Under the pieces are notes generated by a model. That model made no database searches. It saw only the letters and a list, made by a program, of their open reading frames with translations, and was not told the DNA's origin. Shown piece after piece: positions 51,503 through 60,975 of a DNA stretch of 64,000 nucleotides. A program made the translations under genes and the position numbers. Every line of letters begins with the position of its first letter. Positions within the stretch are counted from its first letter, which is position 1. Source of the stretch: Gorillibacterium timonense (lineage in GTDB: Bacteria > Bacillota > Bacilli > Paenibacillales > NBRC-103111); the NCBI RefSeq assembly GCF_001457415.1, contig NZ_LN881722.1:186001-250000 (forward strand), read 5' to 3'.

Positions 51503-52567
51503 ATGGAGCCCTTGGTGAGCATCATTGTGCCGGTCTATAACATGGAGCAGTACCTGGAGAGAAGCCTCGACAGCCTGCTTGGCCAAACGTTGAAAAACGT
51601 CGAGATCCTTGCCGTGAATGACGGGTCGACGGACGCAAGCCTCGCCATCCTGAGGCAAAAGGCATCGGGAGATGCTCGCCTGCGCGTCATCGACCGAAAG
51701 AACGGAGGCGTCTCCGCGGCTCGTAATGCGGGGCTGAATGAAGCGAGCGGGGCTTATATCGGATTCGTCGACCCGGATGATTGGGTGGATCCCGGCATGT
51801 TCGAGGCTCTCTACCGGACGGCGGTCGAGGAGCGGGCGGACATCGTCATGTGCTCGTACATCCGCGAGTTCGGCGACCATGCGAAGGAAAAGGAATTCTC
51901 GCTCGCTGACCGCACGGTTTACCGGGACGAGGAAGTGACGGACGGCCTCCTGCGGCGGCTCGTCGGCCCGGTCGGAGCGGAGACGGGAAACCCGGAGCTG
52001 CTCGATGCGTGGGGCACGGTTTGGAACAAGCTGTACCGGGCGGAGCTGATCCGAGAAGCGGAAGCCGAGTTCACCGACCTCCGCCTGATCGGCAGCAACG
52101 AGGACACCCTATTCAATCTGCAAGTCATTCACGAAGCGCGCAGCTTCGTGTTCTTACATACTCCTTATTACCATTACTGGCGGGTGAACGCGGGTTCCTT
52201 GACATCGGGATACAACCCGCGTCTTTTGCATCAGTTTTTGCAGCTGTATGGACAGATGGAACAGTTTCTAACCGACCGGAATTTGAGCGGCCCGTTCCGC
52301 AAAGCCCTGGACAATCGGATTGCGCTGAGCACACTGGGCCTTGGGCTCAATATTCTGTCGGCAGACAATCCGGCGCCCGCGCCTGAGAAGCTGAGGCTTC
52401 TTCAAGAGCTGCTCGATCATGAGCGGTTTCGCTCGGCGCTTTCTCGCTTTTCCCCGGAAGGTCCACCGGTCTGGCGGATCTTCTATTGGTGCGCCAAGCT
52501 CCGGTTTGCCGCCGGTTTTTATGTGCTATTGTCCGCGGCAGACCGGATGAGAAGACGAAAGAGGTAA
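51503..52567 (+). CDS. Glycosyltransferase family 2
   Basis: A 354-residue inverting glycosyltransferase of the GT-A fold. VSIIVPVYNMEQYLERSLDSL, then NDGSTDASLAIL (nucleotide-binding Asp) and IGFVDPDDWVDPGMF (metal-binding DxD type) are intact. No membrane segment is obvious. ATG at 51503 lies immediately after the stop of the previous gene, so it is read by coupling. It adds one sugar to the lipid-linked repeat unit (inference from context). Confidence 0.9.
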   Translation: MEPLVSIIVPVYNMEQYLERSLDSLLGQTLKNVEILAVNDGSTDASLAILRQKASGDARLRVIDRKNGGVSAARNAGLNEASGAYIGFVDPDDWVDPGMFEALYRTAVEERADIVMCSYIREFGDHAKEKEFSLADRTVYRDEEVTDGLLRRLVGPVGAETGNPELLDAWGTVWNKLYRAELIREAEAEFTDLRLIGSNEDTLFNLQVIHEARSFVFLHTPYYHYWRVNAGSLTSGYNPRLLHQFLQLYGQMEQFLTDRNLSGPFRKALDNRIALSTLGLGLNILSADNPAPAPEKLRLLQELLDHERFRSALSRFSPEGPPVWRIFYWCAKLRFAAGFYVLLSAADRMRRRKR

Positions 52568-52586
52568 GGAAGACGAGGTGTAGCAA

Positions 52587-54875
52587 ATGGAACCGATGCG
52601 CGTCCTGCAGGTTGTGACCGTCATGAACCGCGGCGGCTTGGAGACGATGCTGATGAATTACTACCGGGGGATCGACCGCTCTCAGCTGCAATTCGATTTC
52701 ATGGTGCACCGCGAGGAGCGCGGCCACTACGATGATGAGATCGAACGGCTCGGCGGACGAATCTACCGGATGCCGATGGTGAGGCCCGGAAATTACCGGC
52801 TTTACTTCAAAAGCTTGAAGCGGTTCTTCGCGGACCACCCAGAGTATCGGGTCGTTCATTCCCATATCAACGAGAACAGCAGCTTCGTACTGCGGGCGGC
52901 GAAGAAAGCCGGCGTTCCTTGCCGGATCGCCCACAGCCACCTAAGCGATCTCGGGCTGGACATCAAGCTTCCCTTCCGCCTGTACGCGAGAGCCGTGATG
53001 CGCGGCAAGCCGACGCATTACTTCGCCTGCTCCGCGAATGCCGGACGCTGGCTCTTCGGCCGGAAGCGTGAAGTCACGATCCTCCATAACGCGGTGAACG
53101 CGGAGGAATTCCTCTACGATCCGCAGTTGCGCGAGCAAGTCCGCGCGGAGCTTGGAGCGGGAGATCGCTTCATGCTCGGCCATATCGGCCGGTTCAACCG
53201 GCAGAAGAATCACCGGTTCCTGCTCGACATCTTCAAGGCCGTTCGGGATAGGCGTCCGGATGCTCTGCTGGTGCTCGCGGGAGACGGGGACCTGCGCGGA
53301 GAGATCGAGGAGAAGGCGGAGCGGCTCGGGCTGACGGAAGCGATCAGGTTCCTCGGCGTACGCGAGGACATTCCGGCGCTCCTGCAGGCATTCGACCAGT
53401 TCCTCTTCCCCTCGCTCTTCGAAGGGCTGCCGGTCGTGCTCGTCGAGGCGCAGGCGGCGGGGCTCCACTGCATCGTGTCGGACACGATTACGCAGGAAGC
53501 CGATGTGACCGGACGGGTGAGCTTCGAGCCGATCGCCGCGTCTCCCGCGGCCTGGGCGGAGCGAATCCTCTCTCTGTCCTGCGAGCATGCCGATACCTCG
53601 GAGGCTCTCGCCTTGAGCGGCTACGACACCAAGACGACAGCGGCTTGGCTCGGCGACTATTACCGGGCATGCGCCGATCCGGATCGCAGCAGGGAAGAGG
53701 AGCGGATGGCACCGGCTTCGAGCTTGGAACCAACAAGCTTAGAACTTAGCAGTCCGGAATCTACGAGCTTGGAACCTAGCGGCTTTGAAACGACGAGCCT
53801 GGAGCCAACAAGCTTGGACCCTTGCGGCCTGGAACCATCCGACTTGGACCTTACCAGCACGGAACCGGCTAGCTTGGAGCCTCCCAGTTCGGAGCCCACT
53901 GACCTGACCGAGCCGGAGAACCTTTGTGAGAATCAGCCGATGGAGGAAAAGCCCGCAAAGCCGACCCTAACCGTATTCACGCCGACTTACAATCGCGGCT
54001 ACATTCTTCCGGTCTGCTACGAAAGCTTGAAACGCCAGAGCTGCAAAGACTTCCTCTGGCTGATCATCGACGATGGCTCGACGGACGGGACGGATGAGCT
54101 CGTTCTCTCCTGGATTGCGGAGGGTGCGCTGCCGATCCGCTATCACCGCCAGGAAAATCAGGGCATGCACGGCGCACATAATACCGCCTACGAACTCATC
54201 GATACCGAGCTCAACGTCTGCATCGATTCCGATGACTACATGCCGGACGATGCGGTGGATGCGATCGTATCCTTCTGGCGGCAGCACGGCAGCGACCGGG
54301 TGGCGGGCATCGCCGGGCTGGACGCGGCTCCAGACGGCAGCGTCATCGGAACGCCTCTGCCCGACGGTCTCGCGACATCGACGCTGACCGATCTGTACGG
54401 GCTGCACAAGGTGCGCGGCGACAAGAAGCTGGTCTACCGCTCGGAGCTGACGCGCAGAACGCCGCCATATCCGTTGTTCGCGGGAGAGAAATACTGCCCG
54501 CTCAGCTACAAATACGTGTTGATCGACCAGGAGTATCCGCTCCTCTTGCTCAACAAGCCGCTCTGCGTGGTGGAGTATTTGCCGGACGGCTCCAGCTTGA
54601 ACATCATCAAGCAGTACCGCCGCAATCCACGCGGCTTTGCCTTTTTCCGAAAGACAGCGATGAAATATGCTCCGACAGCGAAAGAGCGGATGCGAGAGGC
54701 GATTCACTACGTGTCCAGCAGCCTGATGAGCGGCAATCGCCGCTTCCTGCGGGAATCCCCATGCCCCGTTCATACGGTGCTTGCGCTGCCTGTCGGACTG
54801 CTCCTCTACGTCTACCTGAACGTGACGAGCCGCCAGACCGCCATGAGGACCCAAAAGAGCGCGGCGAAGGGGTGA
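52587..54875 (+). CDS. Fused GT4-GT2 glycosyltransferase with repetitive linker
   Basis: A 762-residue protein with two complete enzymes. Residues ~1-370 are a GT-B family 4 transferase (EpsF-like, MRVLQVVTVMNRGGLETML; FPSLFEGLPVVLVEAQAAG). Residues ~455-762 are a GT-A family 2 transferase (TVFTPTYNRGYILPVCYESL; IDDGSTDGTDEL; CIDSDDYMPDDAV). They are joined by a linker (379-443) of 13 degenerate pentapeptides based on SLEPT, coded by 13 tandem 15-base units. Two successive sugar transfers by one chain are likely. RBS GAGGTG; a second ATG nine bases on is also possible. Confidence 0.9.
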   Translation: MEPMRVLQVVTVMNRGGLETMLMNYYRGIDRSQLQFDFMVHREERGHYDDEIERLGGRIYRMPMVRPGNYRLYFKSLKRFFADHPEYRVVHSHINENSSFVLRAAKKAGVPCRIAHSHLSDLGLDIKLPFRLYARAVMRGKPTHYFACSANAGRWLFGRKREVTILHNAVNAEEFLYDPQLREQVRAELGAGDRFMLGHIGRFNRQKNHRFLLDIFKAVRDRRPDALLVLAGDGDLRGEIEEKAERLGLTEAIRFLGVREDIPALLQAFDQFLFPSLFEGLPVVLVEAQAAGLHCIVSDTITQEADVTGRVSFEPIAASPAAWAERILSLSCEHADTSEALALSGYDTKTTAAWLGDYYRACADPDRSREEERMAPASSLEPTSLELSSPESTSLEPSGFETTSLEPTSLDPCGLEPSDLDLTSTEPASLEPPSSEPTDLTEPENLCENQPMEEKPAKPTLTVFTPTYNRGYILPVCYESLKRQSCKDFLWLIIDDGSTDGTDELVLSWIAEGALPIRYHRQENQGMHGAHNTAYELIDTELNVCIDSDDYMPDDAVDAIVSFWRQHGSDRVAGIAGLDAAPDGSVIGTPLPDGLATSTLTDLYGLHKVRGDKKLVYRSELTRRTPPYPLFAGEKYCPLSYKYVLIDQEYPLLLLNKPLCVVEYLPDGSSLNIIKQYRRNPRGFAFFRKTAMKYAPTAKERMREAIHYVSSSLMSGNRRFLRESPCPVHTVLALPVGLLLYVYLNVTSRQTAMRTQKSAAKG
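53721..53915 (+). repeat. Thirteen degenerate 15-base tandem repeats in the glycosyltransferase linker
   Basis: 195 bases = 13 x 15, each unit coding a variant of Ser-Leu-Glu-Pro-Thr (for example AGCTTGGAACCAACA). The unit is a multiple of three, so slippage changes linker length but not frame. Confidence 0.9.
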
Positions 54876-54879
54876 CGTC

Positions 54880-55956
54880 ATGACGGTCATGCTGATCAAT
54901 CTCGTTCTGGTCTATGTCGCCTCCTTGTATGCGCGCTTCCTGGCTCGTCCGGTGTCACTCGGTGAATATGGCCTCCGCAACCGCCCGAGCTTCCTTCCCG
55001 CTCTTGTCGCGGCGCTTTCCCTGACGCTTGTCGCGGGCTTGCGGAACAACATCGGAGACACCTTCACCTACATGCATTCTTACCGGTACGGGATTTTTAC
55101 CTGGGAGACGATCGATTACAGCAAGGACTTCGGGTTCAACATCATGCAGCTTCTGTTGAGGCAGATCAGTGGAGATCCGCAGCTGCTCATCTTTGTGACG
55201 GCGGCGATTACGACCTGCCTCATTGCCTGGATTCTGTACCACTATTCGCGGATGTATGAGCTGAGCTTGTACCTCTACATCACGACCGGGATGTTCACGA
55301 CTTCCATGAATGGCATTCGTCAGTTCATGGCAGCCGCAATCATCTTCGCCGGGACCAAATACGTGATGAACGGAGACTGGAAGCGGTTCTTTCTGCTGGT
55401 TCTCCTCGCCTCCACCGTGCACCGCAGCGCCCTCGTTCTGCTGCCGATCTACTTCCTGGTGCGAAAGCCGGCCTGGACGAAGCAGACCTTCCTGCTGATC
55501 GGAGTAGCGGTGCTGATCGTCCTCGGCTTCAACCAGTTCATGGGGACGCTGTTCACGGTGCTGGCCGATACCCAGTACAGCCATTACTCGACCTTTTCCG
55601 AAGGCGGAGCAAGCTACATTCGGGTCCTGATCGCGGCGGGGCCGCTCACCGTCGCCTTTTACGGACGAGAGAAGCTGAAGAGCCTCGCGCCGAAGCTCGA
55701 TCCGATCATCAACCTGTCCCTGATCAACGCGCTCTTCCTGCTCATCGCGACGCAGAACTGGATCTTCGCCCGCTTTTCCATCTACTTCGGTTTGTACCAG
55801 CTGCTGCTCATCCCGTGGATCATCAAGGTGTTCCGGGAGAAGGACCAGAAGCTGGTCTACTATTTGATCCTGCTGTTCTACCTATTCTTCTTTTTGTACG
55901 AATGCATCATCGCTTATGGCGGTTTGAATTACGGCAGCCGCTATCTCGTGTTTTAG
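54880..55956 (+). CDS. epsG: EpsG-family polysaccharide polymerase
   Basis: A 358-residue integral membrane protein with about ten hydrophobic helices. The EpsG/Wzy-like signature LVAGLRNNIGDTFTYMHSY near residue 50-68 is followed by LYLYITTGMFTTSMNGIRQFMAAAI and STVHRSALVLLPIYFL, which place catalytic-type Arg and His at the outer face. It should join lipid-linked repeat units into polymer outside the membrane. ATG at 54880 follows AAGGGGTG, four bases after the fused transferase. Confidence 0.88.
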   Translation: MTVMLINLVLVYVASLYARFLARPVSLGEYGLRNRPSFLPALVAALSLTLVAGLRNNIGDTFTYMHSYRYGIFTWETIDYSKDFGFNIMQLLLRQISGDPQLLIFVTAAITTCLIAWILYHYSRMYELSLYLYITTGMFTTSMNGIRQFMAAAIIFAGTKYVMNGDWKRFFLLVLLASTVHRSALVLLPIYFLVRKPAWTKQTFLLIGVAVLIVLGFNQFMGTLFTVLADTQYSHYSTFSEGGASYIRVLIAAGPLTVAFYGREKLKSLAPKLDPIINLSLINALFLLIATQNWIFARFSIYFGLYQLLLIPWIIKVFREKDQKLVYYLILLFYLFFFLYECIIAYGGLNYGSRYLVF

Positions 55957-55974
55957 AACGGAAAGGAGCATCCC

Positions 55975-56718
55975 GTGACAAAAGCCGATCCCATCCCGAA
56001 GATCATCCATTCCTGCTGGTTCGGAAGAGGCGAGAAGCCTGCGAAGATCCGAATGTGTCAGGAGAGCTGGCCGAAGCATCTGAGCGGGTACGCCTTCATG
56101 GAGTGGAATGAGGATACCTTTGATCTCTCCTCAAATCGCTACGTGCAGGAAGCCTATGCAAACGGCAAATTTGCGTTTGTGAGCGACTATGTCCGACTGT
56201 ACGCCCTTTACACGCACGGCGGAATCTATATGGACACGGATGTCGAGGTGCTGAAGCCGCTTGACCGGTTTCTCGGGCACGAGGCGTTCTCTGGCTTCGA
56301 GGATGAACGGCATGTTCCCACCGGCCTCATGGGGGCGCAGCCCGGACATCGCTGGATCAAGGAGCTGCTGGACGATTACGTGGACCGGCCTTTCGTTCGG
56401 GCGGACGGCTCGCTCGATCTGACTACCAATACCAAGCTCATTACGGAAAATGCGAAAGCTCACGGCTTCATTCCGAATGGCCTCTTTCAGGAGCTGGACA
56501 ACGGGGTGACGCTGTATCCGCGAACGTATTTCTGCCCCTACGATTACATTAACGGAGCGAATTATTTATCTGGTGAAAGCTACGCGATCCACCACTTCGC
56601 GAAGTCCTGGCTTCCGCCCTCCGTCCGCCGCCGCAGCGAGCTGAAACGGCGGATCGCCCGGATTCTTGGCCCTTCTGCCATCGCCCGCATGCGCGCGCTG
56701 CTGAAGGCAGGGCAATGA
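55975..56718 (+). CDS. Glycosyltransferase with DxD motif (GT32-like)
   Basis: A 247-residue transferase. IPKIIHSCWFGRG at the start, YVRLYALYTHGGIYMDTDVEVLKPLD in the middle (DTD binds the metal-nucleotide sugar) and YAIHHFAKSWLPP at the end are typical of the Gly-transf-sug/TcdA-like (GT32) group found in capsule loci. GTG start at 55975 behind GAAAGGAG. No membrane part. Sugar specificity is unknown. Confidence 0.9.
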   Translation: MTKADPIPKIIHSCWFGRGEKPAKIRMCQESWPKHLSGYAFMEWNEDTFDLSSNRYVQEAYANGKFAFVSDYVRLYALYTHGGIYMDTDVEVLKPLDRFLGHEAFSGFEDERHVPTGLMGAQPGHRWIKELLDDYVDRPFVRADGSLDLTTNTKLITENAKAHGFIPNGLFQELDNGVTLYPRTYFCPYDYINGANYLSGESYAIHHFAKSWLPPSVRRRSELKRRIARILGPSAIARMRALLKAGQ

Positions 56719-56751
56719 TTCGATCAAGACCCTAAGAAAGGAGGCAGCGCG

Positions 56752-57966
56752 ATGAAAAAGCGGCTGCTCTTTGTCACCCAATATCTGCACACCGGCGGCG
56801 CTGAGAAGAGCCTGCTCACCCTTTTGTCGGAGCTCGATTACGACAAGTACGAAGCGGACCTCCTGCTCTTCGACCACAGTGGAAAGTTGTTCCCGATGGT
56901 ACCACCGGAGGTGAACGTGCTTCCGCCCTTGTTTCCGTCCTTCACGATGCCGCTGGGAGCTTCCGTCCCCTATTTGCTCCGGGAGCGTAAATATCGCCTG
57001 CTCACCGGAAAGGTGATGGCCGCCGCGCTCGGGCGAACCGGAAAAGGCAAAGGGGTCGGCAAGCGGTGGGCGGTCTACCGCCACGCACTTCCAAGGCAGA
57101 AAACCTATTATGACGCCGCGATCAGCTACCTTGACTTTTTTTGCAATTATTATGTGGCCGAGAAGGTGCAGGCTTCCCGCAAAATTCTCTACAACCACAT
57201 GGATTACGGCTACAGCCAGGAGCAGGGCTGGCCTTGTCCGGAGATGGAGCGAAGGAGTTTCGGCAAGTGCGATTACATCGTCACGGTGGCCGAATCGGCG
57301 CGGGATTCGCTCGCCTCCCATTTCCCCGAGTTTTCACGGCAGATCCGCGTCATCCATAACCGAGTTTCGGAGACAGCGGTTCGTGAAATGGCGCGGGAGC
57401 CGGTGCCGGAGGCGGAGGATTCCTTCGCCGGCATCACGATCGTCACGGTTGCGCGGCTGGGCGACGAGAAGGGCGTGAGGCTCGCGCTCGAGGCTTGTCG
57501 GCTTCTGGACCAGGAAGGCTATCCGATCCGCTGGAACCTGATCGGCGGCGGCCCGCTCGAGAGCGAGCTGAAGCAGAGGGCGGAGGAGCTCGGCCTGTCC
57601 GAGCGCTTTCGGCTGCTCGGCGAGCAGGCCAATCCGTATCCGTATATGAGCCGCTGCGACATTTATGTGCAGCCCTCCAAGACGGAGGCGCACTGCATCG
57701 CGGTAGAAGAGGCGCTGGCGCTCTCCCGACCAGTCGTGGTCACCGACATCCCTTCCTTTCGGAAGCAGATCGACGACGGAGAGACCGGCATCCTCGTTCC
57801 GGTTACGCCGGAAGGTATCGCCTCCGGCATTCGGCAATTGATCGACCAGCCCGAGCTTCGTGTGGAGCTGACCGACCGTTTGGAGAGAAGCGGGAGCCGC
57901 CATGCCGGGGAGCTCGCTAAGTTTTGTTTACTGCTTGAGGGGGAGTTTTATGAAACGGTGGTTTGA
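56752..57966 (+). CDS. Glycosyltransferase family 4, paralogue A
   Basis: A 404-residue GT-B transferase starting MKKRLLFVTQYLHTGGAEKSL. The donor half has TIVTVARLGDEKGVRLALEA, LLGEQANPYPYMSRCDIYVQPSKTEAHCIAVEEAL. It shares its opening and the PYPY...D-Y-V-Q-x-S block with the genes at 62149 and 63409, so the three descend from one ancestor. RBS AAAGGAGG. Its end overlaps the next gene by 17 bases. Confidence 0.92.
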   Translation: MKKRLLFVTQYLHTGGAEKSLLTLLSELDYDKYEADLLLFDHSGKLFPMVPPEVNVLPPLFPSFTMPLGASVPYLLRERKYRLLTGKVMAAALGRTGKGKGVGKRWAVYRHALPRQKTYYDAAISYLDFFCNYYVAEKVQASRKILYNHMDYGYSQEQGWPCPEMERRSFGKCDYIVTVAESARDSLASHFPEFSRQIRVIHNRVSETAVREMAREPVPEAEDSFAGITIVTVARLGDEKGVRLALEACRLLDQEGYPIRWNLIGGGPLESELKQRAEELGLSERFRLLGEQANPYPYMSRCDIYVQPSKTEAHCIAVEEALALSRPVVVTDIPSFRKQIDDGETGILVPVTPEGIASGIRQLIDQPELRVELTDRLERSGSRHAGELAKFCLLLEGEFYETVV

Positions 57967-58555
57967 TCTTCTGGTGGCGGTGCCTCTCTTCCTTCTGGCC
58001 GTTCCGATTTTGGCGATTCTGGCCGTCCTCGTTCGCTTCAAGCTCGGATCGCCTATCCTGTTCAAGCAGGAGCGGCCGGGCCTGAGCGGCAAGCCGTTCG
58101 TGATCTATAAGCTGCGGACGATGACGGATGAACGCGATGAGTCGGGAGTCTTGCTGCCGGATCATGTTCGGCTGACGGCGTTCGGCCGCTTCCTGCGAAA
58201 ATTCAGCCTCGACGAGCTGCTGCAGCTGGTGAATGTGATCAAGGGGGAGCTCAGCTTGGTCGGTCCAAGGCCGCTCCTCATGGAGTATATGGAGCTGTAC
58301 ACTCCCGAGCAGGCGAGACGCCATGAGGTTCGTCCCGGAATCACGGGATGGGCTCAGGTGAACGGGCGCAACGCCATTACCTGGGAGGAGCGCTTTCGGC
58401 TCGATGTCTGGTACGTGGAGAATCGCAGCTTTCGGCTGGACCTGCAAATCCTATGGATGACGGTGCTGAAGGTGGTTCGTCACGAAGGGATTCAGAATCC
58501 CCAGCATGCGACGATGCCTTTGTTTCGGGGAAGCCTGCAGAAGACGGAGTTGTAA
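57950..58555 (+). CDS. epsL: Undecaprenyl-phosphate sugar-1-phosphate transferase (EpsL type)
   Basis: A 201-residue monotopic phosphoglycosyl transferase of the small WecA-independent (PglC/EpsL) class. One N-terminal membrane-entering helix (FDLLVAVPLFLLAVPILAILAVL) is followed by KQERPGLSGKPFVIYKLRTM, the catalytic DE pair in FSLDELLQLVNVIKGELSLVGPRPL, and RPGITGWAQVNGRN. It loads the first sugar phosphate on the lipid carrier and so starts repeat-unit synthesis. ATG at 57950 follows GAGGGGGAG. Confidence 0.94.
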   Translation: MKRWFDLLVAVPLFLLAVPILAILAVLVRFKLGSPILFKQERPGLSGKPFVIYKLRTMTDERDESGVLLPDHVRLTAFGRFLRKFSLDELLQLVNVIKGELSLVGPRPLLMEYMELYTPEQARRHEVRPGITGWAQVNGRNAITWEERFRLDVWYVENRSFRLDLQILWMTVLKVVRHEGIQNPQHATMPLFRGSLQKTEL

Positions 58556-58587
58556 GGGATGGAAATGACGAGAAGAAGGGGAACGGC

Positions 58588-59790
58588 ATGAAGAACCTTA
58601 TGCATAGCGATGCATCGGAGCTGTCCGTCGAGCTGCAGCTGACGCTGCTCTTGCTCCGCTCGGAGCCGGGCAAAGTCTGGAACGCGGAAGAGCGAGAACT
58701 GTTCCGGCAGGCGGATTGGGCGCATGTGATGGAGCTGGCGCGGCATCACCGGGTATACCCGTATTTGCACCGTCAGGCGCGGCAGCTCGATTTCCCGGCG
58801 GCACCGGAGCGGGTGACGGGCAGTCTCGCAAGGGAGTATCGGCATAACGTGTTTCGGATGCTGCACTTAGCGGGCGAGATGGAGACGGTGAGCGAGCAGC
58901 TCGATCTTGCGGGCGTCCGCTCCCTCATGCTCAAGGGCCCGGTGCTCGCCCACGACCTGTACGGAGAGCTATCGCTGCGCACCTCCTGCGATCTCGATCT
59001 GCTCGTGGAGATCGAGCAGCTGGATCGGGTGGAGCGGCTGCTGCCTTCCCTCGGCTACGTCAAGGACGATTACATCGAGACCGTTCTCGGCGACTGGAAA
59101 TGGCGGCATCATCATATCACTTTCTACCATGCGGAGAAAGGGATCAAGCTTGAGGTGCACTGGCGGCTGAATCCCGGCCCCTCCAGCGAGCCCGCCTTTC
59201 AGGAGCTGTGGCAGAGGAGGAGGCAAACGCCGCTCGCCACCGGTTATCCGGTCTACTATCTCGGCCGGGAGGACCTGTTCCTGTTCCTCGCTTCTCACGG
59301 GGCGCGGCACGGGTGGTCGCGCCTGCGCTGGCTGCTCGACATCGACCGGCTCGTCCGCCAAGGCCTGGACGAAGAGAAGCTCACAAGCCTGCTGCACAAG
59401 CATCGGCTGTCACCCGTCGGCGGGCAAGCGCTCCGGCTCGCTTCCGTCCTGCTCGGCACTCCGCTCACCGCTCCGCTTGCGAGGCTCGCCTCGGACCGCC
59501 GGGCCGGAAAGCTTGCGGCGGAAGCCATGTTCTATGTCCGGCAGATGCTGAATTTACATACGTATCCGCTGACTGAGGAAGTGAACCGCTATCACCGCCG
59601 CCATCTGTTCTCGCTGATGGCGCCGTCGCATAAAGCGCTGTTCCTGCTCAGCCTGCTCTACCCCTTTTATGAAGACGCCCGCACCTTGCCGCTGCCCGAA
59701 CGAGCCCATTTCCTCTACTTTCCGCTGAGGCCGTTCCTCTGCGTTTGGAGAATGGCGCGCCGTTTCCGCTATCAGGAAGGAGGGGCCTGA
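58588..59790 (+). CDS. Nucleotidyltransferase-family protein (NTP_transf_5 type)
   Basis: A 400-residue cytosolic protein. The fold core is LMLKGPVLAHDLYGELSLRTSCDLDLLVE (near 100-130), giving the polymerase-beta-like Gly and Asp-x-Asp pair. It continues LEVHWRLN and DLFLFLASHGARHGWSRLRWLLDIDRL. Relatives of this group sit in EPS loci and also in some lasso peptide clusters that carry an HprK-like kinase. Its substrate is unknown. RBS AAGGGG before ATG 58588; the longer upstream frame has no support. One base separates it from the next gene. Confidence 0.8.
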   Translation: MKNLMHSDASELSVELQLTLLLLRSEPGKVWNAEERELFRQADWAHVMELARHHRVYPYLHRQARQLDFPAAPERVTGSLAREYRHNVFRMLHLAGEMETVSEQLDLAGVRSLMLKGPVLAHDLYGELSLRTSCDLDLLVEIEQLDRVERLLPSLGYVKDDYIETVLGDWKWRHHHITFYHAEKGIKLEVHWRLNPGPSSEPAFQELWQRRRQTPLATGYPVYYLGREDLFLFLASHGARHGWSRLRWLLDIDRLVRQGLDEEKLTSLLHKHRLSPVGGQALRLASVLLGTPLTAPLARLASDRRAGKLAAEAMFYVRQMLNLHTYPLTEEVNRYHRRHLFSLMAPSHKALFLLSLLYPFYEDARTLPLPERAHFLYFPLRPFLCVWRMARRFRYQEGGA

Positions 59791-59791
59791 T

Positions 59792-60844
59792 ATGGAGGAG
59801 ATGGAGGGGGTTCGGGTCAGCGTCATCGTTCCCGTCTACAACGGCGAACGATTCCTCGCGGATTGCGTGGAATCGCTCCGCGCCCAGACTCTCCTGGGCT
59901 GCGAGTTCATCTTCGTGGATGACGGCTCCCGTGATGGAAGCCGGACGATCCTGGAAGAATACCGGGAGCGAGACAGTCGCATCCGCTTGATCCATCAGGC
60001 GAACGCAGGGGTCAGCGCCGCCCGCAACCGGGGCATGGCAGAGGCTCGCGGGGCGTATATCGGCTTTGTCGATGCGGATGACACGGTCCGGGCGGATTAC
60101 TTCGAGACCCTCTACCGGGCTGCGGAAGAGGAAGACTGCGAGATCGTCATCTCCACCTTTGCGAGTGAGCAGGAAGGGCGGCTCGTCGTTGCGCAGTACG
60201 GGTTTCCAACAGAGTCTGCACTTCGTAGAGAGTTCATTCGGTACGAGATTCTGCCTTATTTTTTCAAGGAAGACAACTTGAACGCAGTATGGACGAAGCT
60301 GTACCGGACCTCGCTTCTGCGGGAGCACACCATCCGCTTTCCCGTCGGGATCGCCCTCGGGGAGGACGCCCTGTTCAACATGGAGGCGTTCGCTCATGCG
60401 GGGAGCGTACGGTTTGTCGATTATCTCGGCTATCAGTACCGCGACGTTCAGGGAAGCGCCACCCGCAACATTCTGGCGAAGGATTATTTTCGGAGAGCGC
60501 TCGATGTCTATGAGATGAAGCTCCCCGGAATCGAAGCGGCCTCCGGCCTGCAGGGAGACAACCTGCGGCGGCTGAAGGCCGTCAAGCTGATCTATAGCGT
60601 GCTGTCCTACGTTTATCTCTATTTTACTCCAACGGCCGACGTCCCCCTCCGCGAGCGGTTTGCTTACGTCCGTCGGATGGTCGGACACAAGCGGGTGAGA
60701 GAGGCGCTGCCGTTCTACTGGGAGGAGCGTTACCCGGCAGCCGGCCGGTATGAACGGTGTGTGCTGTGGCTCGTCAAAACGAGGCTGACAGCGGGGCTGT
60801 ACGCAACAGCTGTATACAGCCGCATGCGAAATAACGGTGGGTAA
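59792..60844 (+). CDS. Glycosyltransferase family 2
   Basis: A 350-residue GT-A transferase. VSVIVPVYNGERFLADCVESL, VDDGSRDGSRTIL and YIGFVDADDTVRADYFETL supply the nucleotide and metal sites. It resembles the family 2 enzyme at 51503 in the ALGEDALFNMEAFAHA region (there LIGSNEDTLFNLQVIHEA). RBS AGGAGGGG overlaps the stop of the previous gene. Confidence 0.9.
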   Translation: MEEMEGVRVSVIVPVYNGERFLADCVESLRAQTLLGCEFIFVDDGSRDGSRTILEEYRERDSRIRLIHQANAGVSAARNRGMAEARGAYIGFVDADDTVRADYFETLYRAAEEEDCEIVISTFASEQEGRLVVAQYGFPTESALRREFIRYEILPYFFKEDNLNAVWTKLYRTSLLREHTIRFPVGIALGEDALFNMEAFAHAGSVRFVDYLGYQYRDVQGSATRNILAKDYFRRALDVYEMKLPGIEAASGLQGDNLRRLKAVKLIYSVLSYVYLYFTPTADVPLRERFAYVRRMVGHKRVREALPFYWEERYPAAGRYERCVLWLVKTRLTAGLYATAVYSRMRNNGG

Positions 60845-60975
60845 AGCGATTGCCTCGGAGCAACTGCAGACTGGATTAACCAGCCGTACAGGCGCAAGGG
60901 AATGAGAAGCCGAGGCTTGGTAAGAAATGATGGGAATGACGTGCGAAATCATCGAAACCGGAGGCAGGACGTTCT

